Source: Isoetes taiwanensis
Lineage: Eukaryota; Streptophyta; Lycopodiopsida; Isoetales; Isoetaceae
NCBI GenBank assembly: GCA_021234155.1
Contig: JAJEKV010000013.1
Location: forward strand, 7,067,725-7,131,724
Length of the DNA: 64,000 bases
Direction: 5' to 3'
The notes under the pieces were generated by a model. It was not told the origin of the DNA, searched no databases, and saw only the letters and a program-made list of their open reading frames with translations. The position numbers and the translations under genes are program-made. Shown piece after piece: positions 34,614 to 45,000 of the stretch. The first letter of the stretch is position 1. The number at the start of each line of letters is the position of its first letter.

Positions 34614-34881
34614 TTAATGTTTTGCTACAACCTTACTACCAACACCATTTGGGGCAGCATTTGCCTGTGCAGCCTTCTTGGCTAATTTCTCCTGAAGGGC
34701 TTTTGCATCCCTGTAAAACAAGTCAACAAATCAATGGTGTTTATAGCAAGCATTAATTGTAGAACAGGAAACTAGAAAGTAACACGCTGTCAACTTTGAT
34801 GTACTATTTAATAAATGCATTATGGATGTACCATGTCATATTTAGTACATGCGCAAAGTTATGCTCAATACATGCAACTGC

Positions 34882-34937
34882 CTGTGTTATTTTGAAGCAT
34901 TTTGTGTACCTGTGTTATTTTGAAGCATTTTGTGTAG
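34882..34937. repeat. 28-bp perfect tandem duplication
   Basis: CTGTGTTATTTTGAAGCATT plus TTGTGTAC occurs at 34882-34909 and the same core again at 34910-34937, within the SERF intron. Confidence 0.93.
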
Positions 34938-35434
34938 CAAAACTGAATGTCACCAAATATATAACCACATAGAACCTAATTTCCTTACTAAGAACAGAGG
35001 AGAATTAGGGGCATGAATGTTTGCAAACTAGAGCCTTAACAATTCATAAGCAGCAATTTTGCACCTTATACTAACATTATCATTACGTGTTTGCAGTTGT
35101 CATGTTTGCAAATGCTAACATGAGAAATGCAAGCTTGTTTTGCAATCCCAATGCATAGTGTCTGAACTATGGAGTTACATAAGATCTACTGTTCCCATTG
35201 CTGTATTTTGCAAAATCTGGGTTTTTGGCACTGGTAGGAAAGGCAGCCCCCAAGATCACCTATGATGAAGAATTGGTACATTCTGTAACCTACACCAATG
35301 GAAATAGCTCGTGGTTCCTTACTATGACTTCAATTTTGAAAGGGGGCACAATTTTTCAGATTCGTCTATACACATGCAGCTGATTAGGCAGGATGGTTCA
35401 TACTGGCTTGGATCAAGGTTTACAAGAGGAGTTT

Positions 35435-35512
35435 GCCAATACCAAAACTTTTGAGTAGTTTCGGTTAATTGCCAATACCAAAACTTTTGAGTAGTTTCGG
35501 TTAATTGCCAAT
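35435..35512. repeat. 36-bp tandem duplication, two copies plus partial
   Basis: GCCAATACCAAAACTTTTGA and following bases repeat at 35435 and 35471, with a third start GCCAAT at 35507. Within the SERF intron. Confidence 0.95.
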
Positions 35513-35951
35513 ATTTCCTCTATCACTCTAATATTCATCTTTCTACAAGTAGAATGGAGATGGAGTATACAACAGATCGATTTCTTCAGCCAAGCAAAAT
35601 TTTCTGCATGCCACAAACAACTCAAAAATCTAAACACTTGCCTTTCTCTTCTCTGTTCTGGGGTAAGATCATCGTTCTTTCCCTTGCCACCACCAACTTT
35701 TGTGCTCTTGCTTGGGCACGTTCACGATCGCGGTCACGCTGGTTTCCACGTGAAAAGATGAATTAAGGAAATATAAGGATATCGATGTCTTTAACACTTT
35801 TGCATTTCCCAATGACAAATGTTGATAAACTTGAGAGAAAAATTAACTACACGAAGGATATGAGACATGATTCAATAACAAAGTTTTAGTGAAGCTAGAA
35901 TCTGCAAAAAAAAAAAAAACGATTAGAAACATAAAATTAACAACATAATAA

Positions 35952-36137
35952 CAATGCGTCGCATGCTTCTGCCCAAATACTTTGTATTCAGATCAAAATC
36001 TAGGAGACGAAGCAGCCGAAAGCCAAGGGCTTAAAAAATAATTTGCATAACAAATGGGTCACATGCTTCGACAATACACTTTGTAATCACATCCAAATCC
36101 GAGAGACGAACCAGAAGCAGAAAGCCAAGACCTTAAA
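35952..36137. repeat. Diverged tandem duplication, about 100-bp period
   Basis: Both copies contain CATGCTTC, then ACTTTGTA, then GAGACGAA and AAAGCCAAG, ending TTAAAA (35952-36036 and 36050-36137). It lies in the first intron of the SERF-like locus. Confidence 0.8.
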
Positions 36138-36202
36138 ATTCAGATCTTGGCGAAACCCTAGCAAAATCGGGGATTAATAACAAGAAATCGAGAAAAGAAA
36201 CT

Positions 36203-36341
36203 CACTAGATGGATGCGGTCGATTGCAACAGACCAAGAAAAAGCGCTACGATCGAAGAATGGAAGGGGCCTCCCCCTCCCGTCTTTGTCCAGGAACTTCC
36301 GGTTGCTCTTCTTCCCCATAGCCAATGCTGCTCATTTTATA
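36203..36341 (-). promoter_or_regulatory. Likely promoter and 5' leader of the SERF-like gene
   Basis: The minus strand has TATAAAAT at 36341-36334, about 130 bp before a strong donor-like sequence (ATCTA|GTGAGT near 36206). This fits a TATA box, a short non-coding first exon and a first intron. No MTR start codon is present in the exon. Confidence 0.45.
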
Positions 36342-36496
36342 CTCGGTGCGAAAGGTAGACAATTGCCAATAAATCGGACCGTTCGTTGCACGTGTCCTTT
36401 GGTGGCGGACCTTTTGTGCACCAGATTTGGCCACGTCGATATCAAGTGTGTTTTTTCAAGCACTAGTCAAGACGTGTGAATGGAGACGGTTAAACC

Positions 36497-36744
36497 ATAG
36501 CTACCCGGAACGGGAACGGGAACGGGAACTTGGACCCAAAATTCGGAACGGGAACGGGAACGGATGGGAACGGGAACGTAATGGGAACGGGATATTCGAG
36601 TATATTCGACGGATCCTTTGAGTATATTCGGGGTATATTCCCTTTTCTACTGGGAACTAAAGTAGGAACTTATGGAACTCTGGACCCTCGGGAACGGAGT
36701 TGGGAACGGGAACGGAGTTGGGAACTTGGTTCCCGGTAGCTATG
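36497..36744. mobile_element. Small DNA transposon with GGGAAC minisatellite interior
   Basis: Flanked by a perfect 9-bp direct repeat GGTTAAACC (36488-36496 and 36745-36753). Ends are inverted: ATAGCTACCCGGAAC on the left and, reverse-complemented, CATAGCTACCGGGAAC on the right. The 9-bp duplication is typical of Mutator-like elements. The interior is largely built of CGGGAA/GGGAAC hexamers. It is 248 bp with no coding capacity, so non-autonomous. Confidence 0.75.
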
Positions 36745-36780
36745 GGTTAAACCTAAGCTTTTGCCAACAACTCTCTCTTA

Positions 36781-37451
36781 GGCTGGGATCGCACTTACTA
36801 GGCTGACCGAACTCGCTAGGAATTGTTGGGGCAGGCTTCGGTTTCGGTGGAGGTGGGTGCCCGAGGATTGAGATCGCACTTACTAGGGAACAATATGCCA
36901 CATCAGCCTTACACGTTGGAATCGAACAACGTGAAGGCGCCAAAACTTGAAGCCGCCATCGAACTCTTTCTTCTTCGAACTCCACGCGCGAAATCAGGTA
37001 AGCTGCTGTTGTCTGTTCTTGTAGTTCAGGCAAGATCATTCTTGAAATCAAATTTCTTGATCTGCAAAACGCCAGCAATTTGTGGCATGTTGATCAGCAA
37101 GCATGCTTGCTGCCGGATTTCTGCTTTCTCCTCCCCATCGCTGCCATAGCCTGAGCTAGCGGACTCCCTGCTGCTGTTGAAGCCGAACTTGGAGCGCCCG
37201 CCAAATTCCCTGCCGAACTTGGAGCGCCCGCCAAATTCCCTGCAATTCCCTCCAAATTCCCTCCACGTGTGCATCAGCCCGAACTTGGGCGGGCAATCTC
37301 GCCCGCCACAACTTGGACGCATGCCGAAACAACGCAGGCGGTTTGGGCGTTTAAGTGCGATACGAACTTCTTTGCATTTTGCCACATGGCACTATGCTAT
37401 TTGATCCTTCTGTATTAACCTTGGGTCAGCCTAGTAAGTGCGATCCCAGCC
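36781..37451. mobile_element. Non-autonomous PIF/Harbinger-like transposon, 671 bp
   Basis: The first 28 bases (GGCTGGGATCGCACTTACTA plus GGCTGACC) are exactly repeated in inverted orientation at the right end. The element is bounded on both sides by TTA (36778-36780 and 37452-37454), the target duplication of the PIF/Harbinger superfamily. The interior is more GC-rich than the flanks, contains a partial internal copy of the terminal sequence near 36873 and a 30-bp tandem repeat at about 37180-37240 (GAACTTGGAGCGCCCGCCAA). No transposase is encoded. Confidence 0.88.
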
Positions 37452-37544
37452 TTAGTTACCTAATTAACCATCGACGTGGCACTTTCTCTGTAAAGCTTAA
37501 GGTATGACGTAAAAATTACTATCTATCTACTTATAAAATCTAAT

Positions 37545-37792
37545 CGAAGGAAGGAAAGAAGTATATTTTAACGTCCGTGGAGGCCAACTGGCCTATGAGA
37601 CGGTCACAATACAATATATCAGATAGTATCCAAACACAAAAGAAAACCACAAAAGCCTTATACAATGTGTCTCTACCACTGGGACGAAAAAACCCCCCAT
37701 GTGGCAGGAAAAACCCTTGTAGTAGGCGTTCAAATTCCTTATCTAGGCGCTCAAATTCCATGTGCTGTGAGGGACTCTCTGACGGTGGAGAC
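37545..37792 (-). mobile_element. LINE 3' end with (GGAA)n tail, family B
   Basis: Minus-oriented; a near-identical block lies at 60719-60967. Its 3' terminus is the GGAA-rich run at 37545-37560, preceded on the minus strand by CGTTAAAATA and a hairpin AGGCCAGTTGGCCT (37594-37581). No ORF2 is present, so it is a severely 5'-truncated copy or a SINE-like derivative. Confidence 0.75.
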
Positions 37793-39544
37793 TAATCTAA
37801 GGGTAGTTTTCTTAGGCCGCAAAGTTTGCGATTGACAAGTGCAAATACATAGTGCGTAAAAATCAGTCAGGCTATTATCTTCAGCCCTCTAAGACAATAA
37901 ACTCACGACACATGGTAATTTTTCTTTAAACAAATCTGTCCTTGTGATGGTTAGTTTGCTCTCTGCCTATGCATTCCGGCTCTTGTTCTGCTGTTATTCT
38001 CGATTCTGCAAAGACCATGATCACAACCTTCAATTGGCAAGGGTCAAGGGCTGAAAATAGTCTGCCCAATTTTTATGTTGAGGGAATGTTGCCTACGGTG
38101 GCAGAGGCTGCTTTGACTGTGCTGGAATGTCGCCTAACTTGCCATTTCCTTATACAAACACTCAGCGAGACTATGTGTGGATATAATTAGACCTACTTTC
38201 AAATTAACCATCAATATGGTACATCGCATGTAAAATCTAAAGTTCGTTTGCATTCATGTGTTGCAACGCGCTCAAGAGTGGTAATTCCTTCTCCATTCCT
38301 AGTGGGAGAGAGAAATTGCTCAGCTATCACAAACGAGCTATCCATCCATTATGGTATTGCAACATGCTCAAATGTGGTAGTCCAATTCAATTCCTACTAG
38401 TAAACATGTGCCCAACATTGTTACTGACACAATTGCATGTCAATAACCTTTCACCAACATGAAATAAATATGGTTTTAGACAATAGACCAATCACATTTC
38501 AACAATATTTCTTGTATAAATGAGATACCATGCAAGATATAGAATCATCTGCAAGATGTCTTCTAAGAATAACGAAATAAAACTCGATTGTAATGTTCTT
38601 GTAGAATGGTCAAACAACCTAATGATAAAGTCAAATTGATCAAATAAGAAATCAAGAAAGGCAAGGAAATTTTGCAAATAAGGCGGAACATGCAAGAGAT
38701 AAATTTATCTATTTCAAGCTTATAAAAGACAAATCTGACATGTTGGCAAGGAACATAAATAAATAAATAAATAACCAAATTTTAACATAGTAAATAAAGT
38801 CAATCTTCTCTACAAGTTAAAAGAGCAAAGAGATCCACTAGACATATATAAACATCCCATATGTGAATGCTTTTACATAGGCATATGGCTAAATAAAGTC
38901 TGCAACCAATATTGAAGAATATGTCACCATAGATACATTACAGAAAAGCATACCTTGCATGCAGATAAGGCAATGCCAGATAAGGATCTTGTTGTCAGCT
39001 TCAATAGATTTAGGTATGCCTATATACCAAAAAAAGATCCTAATAGCTTTCTCTCATCTTGTCAAGAGAGAATCAAAGAAAATGGTTCCGCCATCCATCA
39101 TAAATACACATTTTTTAAGATTATAGCTACCAAGTTTAGGGTATTACATCTTGATGTTGACCAACTTAGACAGTTGCAAATGTATATAATGAACATCAGG
39201 TGGCAATTGGGTAGAGTAGCTAGGTGCATCAAGTCAAATCTTATGCCAGTTGCAGCTTTTTGGTTGAATTAACATCCATAATGAAACAAATTTATTTGGT
39301 TAGAACTAGAAATGTGCACCTATGTATAAAAGGTTATGAATGCACCATATTGAAGATGATAAAGAGTCCAAAATTATATGAAAGCAATGCTAGCGGATTG
39401 AGATGCACAGAAGGAGAAGCCTGCCTCTCCTGCCCCTCAGATCCAGCTGCTACTAATGATACCAAACTCTTAGGAGAAGAAGGGGTACCCTCATGAGCCA
39501 GTTTGTGTGCTCTTGAACAATAATCTTTGGAGAGTCTAGAGCAT
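37793..39544. other. Intergenic, no gene recognised
   Basis: AT-rich sequence. Short plus-strand frames at 37969-38190 and 38955-39496 have no recognisable motifs. A small AAAT run lies at about 38758-38775. Confidence 0.4.
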
Positions 39545-39563
39545 ATTCCCTTCCAACAGTGCC

Positions 39564-41120
39564 ATGTACTCCAAACGGTCCCGATCAGCCATCATGGACA
39601 GGGGAGAGTCATCCTCCATGAAGAAGGAGGCTCGGGCTAAGGCTAGGGCCCCCTCAAATGAGGCCCGCCCTACGGGAGGGATTGATTGCTCGCACCACAT
39701 AGGAACTCCCCTCGGCAAAAAGAATTGGAGCCACGCCAAAGCCGGGAATGGAGGCTAACAGCTGCTCGTATTGAGGCTAACAGGTGCGCCGGGCCGCATG
39801 ACAAAGGAGATGGAGTCCTCGGCATCCCATGTGCTCAAAAGGCAAATGGTGGTCGAAGAACCGCATCACAGCTCTGGAGACCCGCGACGCCGTGATGTGG
39901 AAGATGGCCTTGGCCTCGCGACACTTCGAGCGCAACAGCCGAGCAAGAGGTCGCCGACATGCGGGCCGCCCTAGACTCGTGGTTCATCACTCGACACCAT
40001 GACACAGAGAGGGAGCGCCGCAATCACGTGAGACGATGGTCACGCGGTGTCTGGGCCGGTCGAGGTGGAGGCAGCCACCACCATGGCGCGGGAGCGCCTT
40101 GCCGCTTCTTGCGCATGCGGCCGCATTACGCCTTCGGGATCTTCGAGTAAGATCGGCAAAGAAGCCCGGCCCTTGACGCCTGGCGGGGCTCGAGCACGCC
40201 CCGCTACTCGTGAGCACGGGCTCCGGGGTTCGCGGGCAACCATCCATAGACGAGAGCCAGGGGTCTCCCTACCGAGGTTCATAGTCACCGCAGTAGTGCG
40301 GGCGGGGAGATGGCCTGCTGTGCCAGCCAGGGTCCCCGCAAGAGCCGGGCGGCTCCGACTTCAGAAAGTCGGTGAACGCCCGTTATCGCTACACTCGGGC
40401 CACGCCTCCACGCCGCCAGCCCAGGCCCCTCGCGACCGCTGCCCCCAAGACTCCAGCCACTCCACGCCATCCCGCCCACCACCACCACCCCCCAAAGACA
40501 GACCCTACCGCCACCTTTGACTCAAGCAGCGGCAACTCCGAGCTGCCAGTGAGAGCCCACACCGTAGTTCGAGGCATGCCGTAACGCTAGGGGAGAGTCT
40601 CAGCCCACAACATCCCAACACACATTCTCGACCATGACATTCCCGGCCGCCTCCATTTCTCGAAAGAAAGCCCATTATGGGGCTCACCGGTCGCGGACCG
40701 CATTTCGTCATATTCCACGGCTATGGATGTACAAAAAGCGCGATGCCATATTGGCGCCAGGCCGATGTCGGCGGGGACATCCCCTCGCACGCGGACCGGA
40801 CCTCACACCCGCGGCAAACGGAGGCACGCAGACGGGGAGCTTGTCGTGGTCGAGGCATTCGCCACCGTGGGTGCTGCAGGATTGGTTCGAGGGGATGCAC
40901 ATTTTCCGGACACACATGCTACTGCTGCGCAGACCCCACAGCCCCAACCCCACCGCATGTGGCCCCATACGCTTCTCCTACCACGGCCCCCCCTTCTCCG
41001 CCGCTCCTCCTCGCCTCCACATGCCGCCTCCGCTCCATCTAGTTCTCACTCAAACCTCTGCCGCCTCCTCCTCCCTCAGCGACTCAGTCAAGCAAGCGAT
41101 ACCATCCCTCACCGACAAAT
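39564..41120 (+). pseudogene. LINE ORF1-like region, broken
   Basis: The first frame starts MYSKRSRSAIMDRGESSSMK. Later fragments include MRAALDSWFITRHHDTERE and VEVEAATTMARERLAA, suggesting the helical, charged ORF1 protein. A Cys/His cluster (GCTFSGHTCYCC) near 40890-40920 may be a remnant zinc knuckle, and Pro-rich stretches follow. RNA-binding ORF1 chaperones are usual for LINEs. Reading frame changes are frequent. Confidence 0.5.
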
Positions 41121-41124
41121 AGGA

Positions 41125-41970
41125 ATTGTGCCTCCCGGGTGGTCTCATGGAATTGTCGAGGCTTCCCTTGGCGTAGGGGGACGATCTGAACTCCGTGGCG
41201 GTCGATATGGATCTCATCTTTCTCATGGAGACATGGGAGCATGCTTTGGCACAAAGCTACGACCGCCTCCGTTACCAACATTTCTCGGTCTTCAATACCG
41301 TATGTGAGACGGAGGGGTCATGGTGGAGTGGCTTGCTACTCTTTGGACAACCTTGGCACATTCGGTTACCCTCCGTATTAGACGCACACAACCGGTACTT
41401 GTGGGTTCGTGGTGCATAATACCGGTGGCAACCCTCTTTTCTCGGCGCTGTTGTTATTTCCCTCACGCAGAGCACCTTCTATCGCAGCCACCCCGTCGCG
41501 GATAGGATGGACCCTTATGTCGATCTATATGATGACATACGGCCACACCAGCCAGGTTGGGTAGGGTCGTCCTTCTTGGAGATTTCAATGCACGCGGACA
41601 GAGTAGAGCAGCCCATGAGACTTGACCCCTCGGGCGACGATGTCCCCGCAGCCTACGCCCAGAAAAACAACCGACCCACGAGGATCGGATGACGGCCCGG
41701 GTCACTTTCGCTTTGTGACAGTTGCTCTGCTATGTGGTATCTTTGACTTGATAATTTGCAATGGCCTATCACAAAGGGCCTGATTCTCGCAAGTGCACAT
41801 GCGCATGGACAATCGTGGGAGGGTCTAGTGTGGTGGACTATGTGCTCGTGGTTGGCGCGAAGATATGCATCTCGGCCGGCCGTTTCCGGTGGGCACCGAT
41901 ACGGATGAGGAGATCGACCTCTATCACCTCCCACTTTATTTGGACCTGGTTTGGCAAGCCGCCACAACCC
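41125..41970 (+). pseudogene. LINE endonuclease domain, broken
   Basis: Across frames the APE-type endonuclease motifs appear in order: RVVSWNCRGFPW at about 41135, DLIFLMETWEHAL at about 41210, VLLGDFNARG at about 41565-41600 (catalytic Asp/Asn block) and GGSSVVDYVLVVG at about 41820-41855. These residues nick target DNA for target-primed reverse transcription. Frameshifts between every motif inactivate it. Confidence 0.85.
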
Positions 41971-42489
41971 CCACTATGCCAGCCCCTCGCCCCCCTCGCC
42001 AGAGGCTAGATTATGAGCGGGCAGGACTACGCCGAGATGCTCATGGACGCCTCTCTCTCGCACTTCCGGCGGCCCTCCACACTAGAGCGCCAGATGCACC
42101 ACCGACTTCGCTATTACGGATGCAGCTGACATGTGCTTTGGCAGGGGCCGTGGTCAGCAACATTCGCCAGAATCATGATTTGATGCGAGTGTAAAGAACG
42201 AAGCTTAGCCCGCCACATTCGATCCGTACCGGCTTGGCAGTTACCACACGCATCACGCCCATCCGGAAGGAGACAAAGCGCGCCACCTGCCGTGCATCGT
42301 GGGGAGATGTTCGCCTTTTGCTGACACTCATCCTCGAACCTTTTGGCGCAGAGATGATTCAAGGCCACCTCACCCGACCCTCGGGGACATCACACCCTGG
42401 CAAGGGGAACAAGTACTTTGCAAGCAGACTCTATGACCCACCCGTGGACGCCGCAGACGCCCATACCCCCCTGCAGATGGCCCCCATTG

Positions 42490-44240
42490 ATTCTCGTGGA
42501 GGAGGATGTTGAGGAGGGCCCCGCAACGGCTGGCTAATGGGAAGGCGGCCGACCTCGATGGTATGCGTGCCGAAGTTACTCAAATGGGCGGCGCTTGTGC
42601 CGGTCCCTCACTACCCTGCTCAACGAGCATTGCAGAAGGTCTCCCCGACAATGGACCACAAGCGGGGGTTGTTCCCATTCACAAGGCAGGCGACCCACAC
42701 CGTCCCGCCAATTACCGGACGATCATGGTCAGCTCAATATTTGCCAAACCGTTATCGGCATTCTCGAAAGCAAAGAAGCTTGACCCGGCGGGCGAGGCAA
42801 ACAGATGTGCGTGCCCTCACACAAAGTGTGCTTTAGACCCCGCCACTCAACGCCGCTGGGCTTTTGATACTGCCCCTGAAAAGTCAGGGGCTAGGATCAA
42901 GGTCCAACCGGGGCTCCCACACGCGCGAGAATGCCATATCTGCTTGTATGAGAGTTGTTTTGGCGTGATGCACCGACGGGCCAAGCATTCACCAAGAGTA
43001 TCGGTCCCGGGGGTTGCCCCCTCTCGCCAACACTTTTGGCCTCTACATTGATCGGTTAGAGCCCCGCCTTCGGAAAGCATGGGGCTTTTGCACCGGATCA
43101 TCCGCCACCATCTATGACGATGATTGGCCTCACCGCCCACACCCCGAAGCTATGCGCCTCACACGATGCCTTAGACACATTTTGTCGTTACGTACATGCA
43201 CGTGAATCGCCAAGACCCGGCGTGGTTCTCATATCCTCTTCACGCCACCCCATGCCTCCCCGCACTCACATATCGGGGGCGGCCTGTGGACGCCACGGCC
43301 ACCTACAAGTATAGGGGGTGGAGTTCCCCTCCTCGCCTGGGCTGAGGCGCTCTATCCGCTTAAGGGTGACGGCAGGCCGAAAGCGCTTTTATGCCATGCG
43401 TAACAAATACCGTGCAGAGCTCTATGATTGGGGCCATCAGCCACATCCGTTCGCACCGGTCGAGCCCGTCCCTTCAGACGGGTCGAGGTTTGGGGCCCTA
43501 CCGCCTCTTTGGCGACACTGAATGACTTGGAGCAGGTGTGAAGGCATTTTGCACGGGCACTTGGGGTGAAGCCTTCAATCCCCATCGATTCTCACTGCAG
43601 AAATCGATTCTTGCCGCCACGGGCAGCCCTTGATAGACACATCGCCTATTTTCGTAAGTGGTTACTATGGGTGATGCTCGGCCCCGCACTTGGCTTACAC
43701 CGGGCAATGGGTCCGCAGCCGCTTAGGGCCCGTTGGAGGGGTAAGAGAGATCGGGTGGTTCGCCCAGATGGAACGCGGTGAGCACGCATGCATGCAGTGG
43801 ACACAAATGGCCGATCGTGATGTACCGCGGAGTACTTTTAGACGCTTTGTTTCCTTGGCAAACTCGGGACCCCCGACGCCTAGAGCAAAGTTAAAACGCC
43901 CATTACAAGGAGCACATCAACCCCGTTAGCCCCCGGCCCACATCTCTACCTGCTGCCCAACCGCCTCCCCAAAGCGCAGACTCATTGCCTCCATTCGCCC
44001 GACAGTGCCCACCATCTTCGCGATCGAGACGGGCAGTGGATTGGGGAGCCCCGCCAGATGTGCTCCGCCAATGCCGCCAAACGGGTGCCATTGAGGATGA
44101 GTCTCACACTTTCCAGAGTTGCCCAAATTGCTCCGATCCGGGCGATATCGCCCCCTTAGTACCTACCGGACTTGCCCTTACATTTGCCGATGAACACACC
44201 GGCCAAGACGCGTGCCCGGGTCGCATATTCGTGAGGTAAT
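42490..44240 (+). pseudogene. LINE reverse transcriptase and C-terminal region, broken
   Basis: LANGKAADLDGMRAE (about 42530) and GVVPIHKAGDPHRPANYRTI then MVSSIFAK (about 42670-42750) mark the start of RT. LPPLANTFGLYIDRLEP (about 43010-43070) is the usual CPLSPTLFGLYID block. The active-site motif reads YDDD (about 43110), probably a damaged YADD. The far C-terminus has TGAIEDESHTFQSCPNC (about 44085-44130), the remnant Cys/His zinc finger. Confidence 0.88.
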
Positions 44241-44464
44241 CGGACTCCGCGAGGTCACCTTTGCCCCTACCGGTCACGCCAACGATTAGGCACTACGCAA
44301 AAGGTGCATGATCAGATATATTTGGGTGTTTTTGCATTTTATATATTAGGATGGGTTTGTCGCCAGGCCGATTGTCGCCACGCTTTTTCCCCTCGAAAAC
44401 CCTTCTCTGGCGGGGTTTTTAATCCGGCAAGAATCCGCTTGTCGCTTTTTGTATTGGGTCCCAT

Positions 44465-44518
44465 AGACCGATTGGTCTCCGTGGACGATAAAAATACCTT
44501 CCTTCCTTCCTTCCTTCC
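44465..44518 (+). other. LINE 3' stem-loop and (TTCC)n tail
   Basis: AGACC-GATT-GGTCT forms a 5-bp stem with a 4-base loop, followed 3' by the terminal segment and tetranucleotide repeats. Identical to the hairpin of the minus copy at 46530-46543. Such 3' hairpins can be recognised by LINE reverse transcriptases; that role here is inference. Confidence 0.7.
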
Positions 44519-44733
44519 ATTAGGATTACTAGAGGAGCACTTAGAAGGACTGTGGTTGCTTTTGCCATCTCCACTGAAAGGGGCCGAGATTTCAAAGCTC
44601 AATAGTCCCCCACAAAAGAGTAACTTCTGATAAATTTAAGCACTGTTAAACAAAGCACTTTACAAGCTTTCCAATGTGCACAAATATGCCTAAAACTGCC
44701 GCTAAACCCTAACACTACCAACGAAGGGCCAGA

Positions 44734-45000
44734 GATGTCAGGCAATTTTTCACTGTCAAAGCAGTCTAATCACTATAAAAACCATATATCAACGAATGGA
44801 GCACACATTGAGCTTTTCAATAGCCCAGAATCACCAAGATCTGATGTGACAATCAAAAGTTATGTGCAAACGAACGGGGCTGAAACCCTAGGCGCCATCA
44901 CTAGCGCCCTTCAGCCATCCTCAGAAAAAATAGTCTTGAACAAGCAGAGTTTGATTGGCTACTTGAAGAAGTGAAGGAATCAATTAATAATCTGTTGGAA
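44734..45000 (+). pseudogene. Short coding-like fragment, frameshifted
   Basis: A 79-codon frame starts MSGNFSLSKQSNHYKNHIS at 44735. Near its end the better coding signal shifts to another frame that reads EQAEFDWLLEEVKESINNLL and stops at TAA just before TAAGCATC. The acidic helical C-terminus looks genuinely coding, so a single frameshift probably splits one small gene or exon. Family not recognised. It lies between two LINE copies. Confidence 0.4.

Larger units (their letters stand above)
34614..35749 (-). pseudogene. SERF/4F5-family small protein, damaged
   Basis: The minus-strand exon 35749-35642 encodes RGNQRDRDRERAQAR followed, after a one-base frame change, by KVGGGKGKNDDLTPEQRRER. 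The exon 34710-34614 encodes DAKALQEKLAKKAAQANAAP and ends VVAKH-stop. Together this is the 4F5/SERF (small EDRK-rich factor) layout, a basic protein of roughly 70 residues linked to protein aggregation and RNA or nucleolar association. The intron between them appears to use a GC donor (AAAG|GCAAGT) and a normal ACAG acceptor. Defects: the frameshift within exon 2, and the upstream acceptor reads CAC before GTGGAAACC where CAG would be expected, so the usual MTRG start cannot be joined. Sequence errors could explain both; otherwise it is a pseudogene. Confidence 0.75.
39545..44518 (+). mobile_element. Near full-length GC-rich LINE, family A, decayed
   Basis: About 5 kb, distinctly GC-richer than its surroundings, starting near 39545 and ending in a (TTCC)n tail at 44497-44518. 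The order is ORF1-like region (39560-41100), APE-type endonuclease (about 41130-41970), reverse transcriptase (about 42500-43200) and a C-terminal zinc-binding region (about 44040-44200). Numerous frameshifts break every domain. The 3' end carries the hairpin AGACCGATTGGTCT (44465-44478) followed by GGACGATAAAAATA. A second, 5'-truncated copy of the same family lies at 46497-48612 on the minus strand. Confidence 0.9.

Noticed and set aside
39564-43785. Many overlapping long open frames on both strands
   Set aside because: High GC lowers stop frequency; only the plus-strand frames carrying LINE motifs are meaningful.
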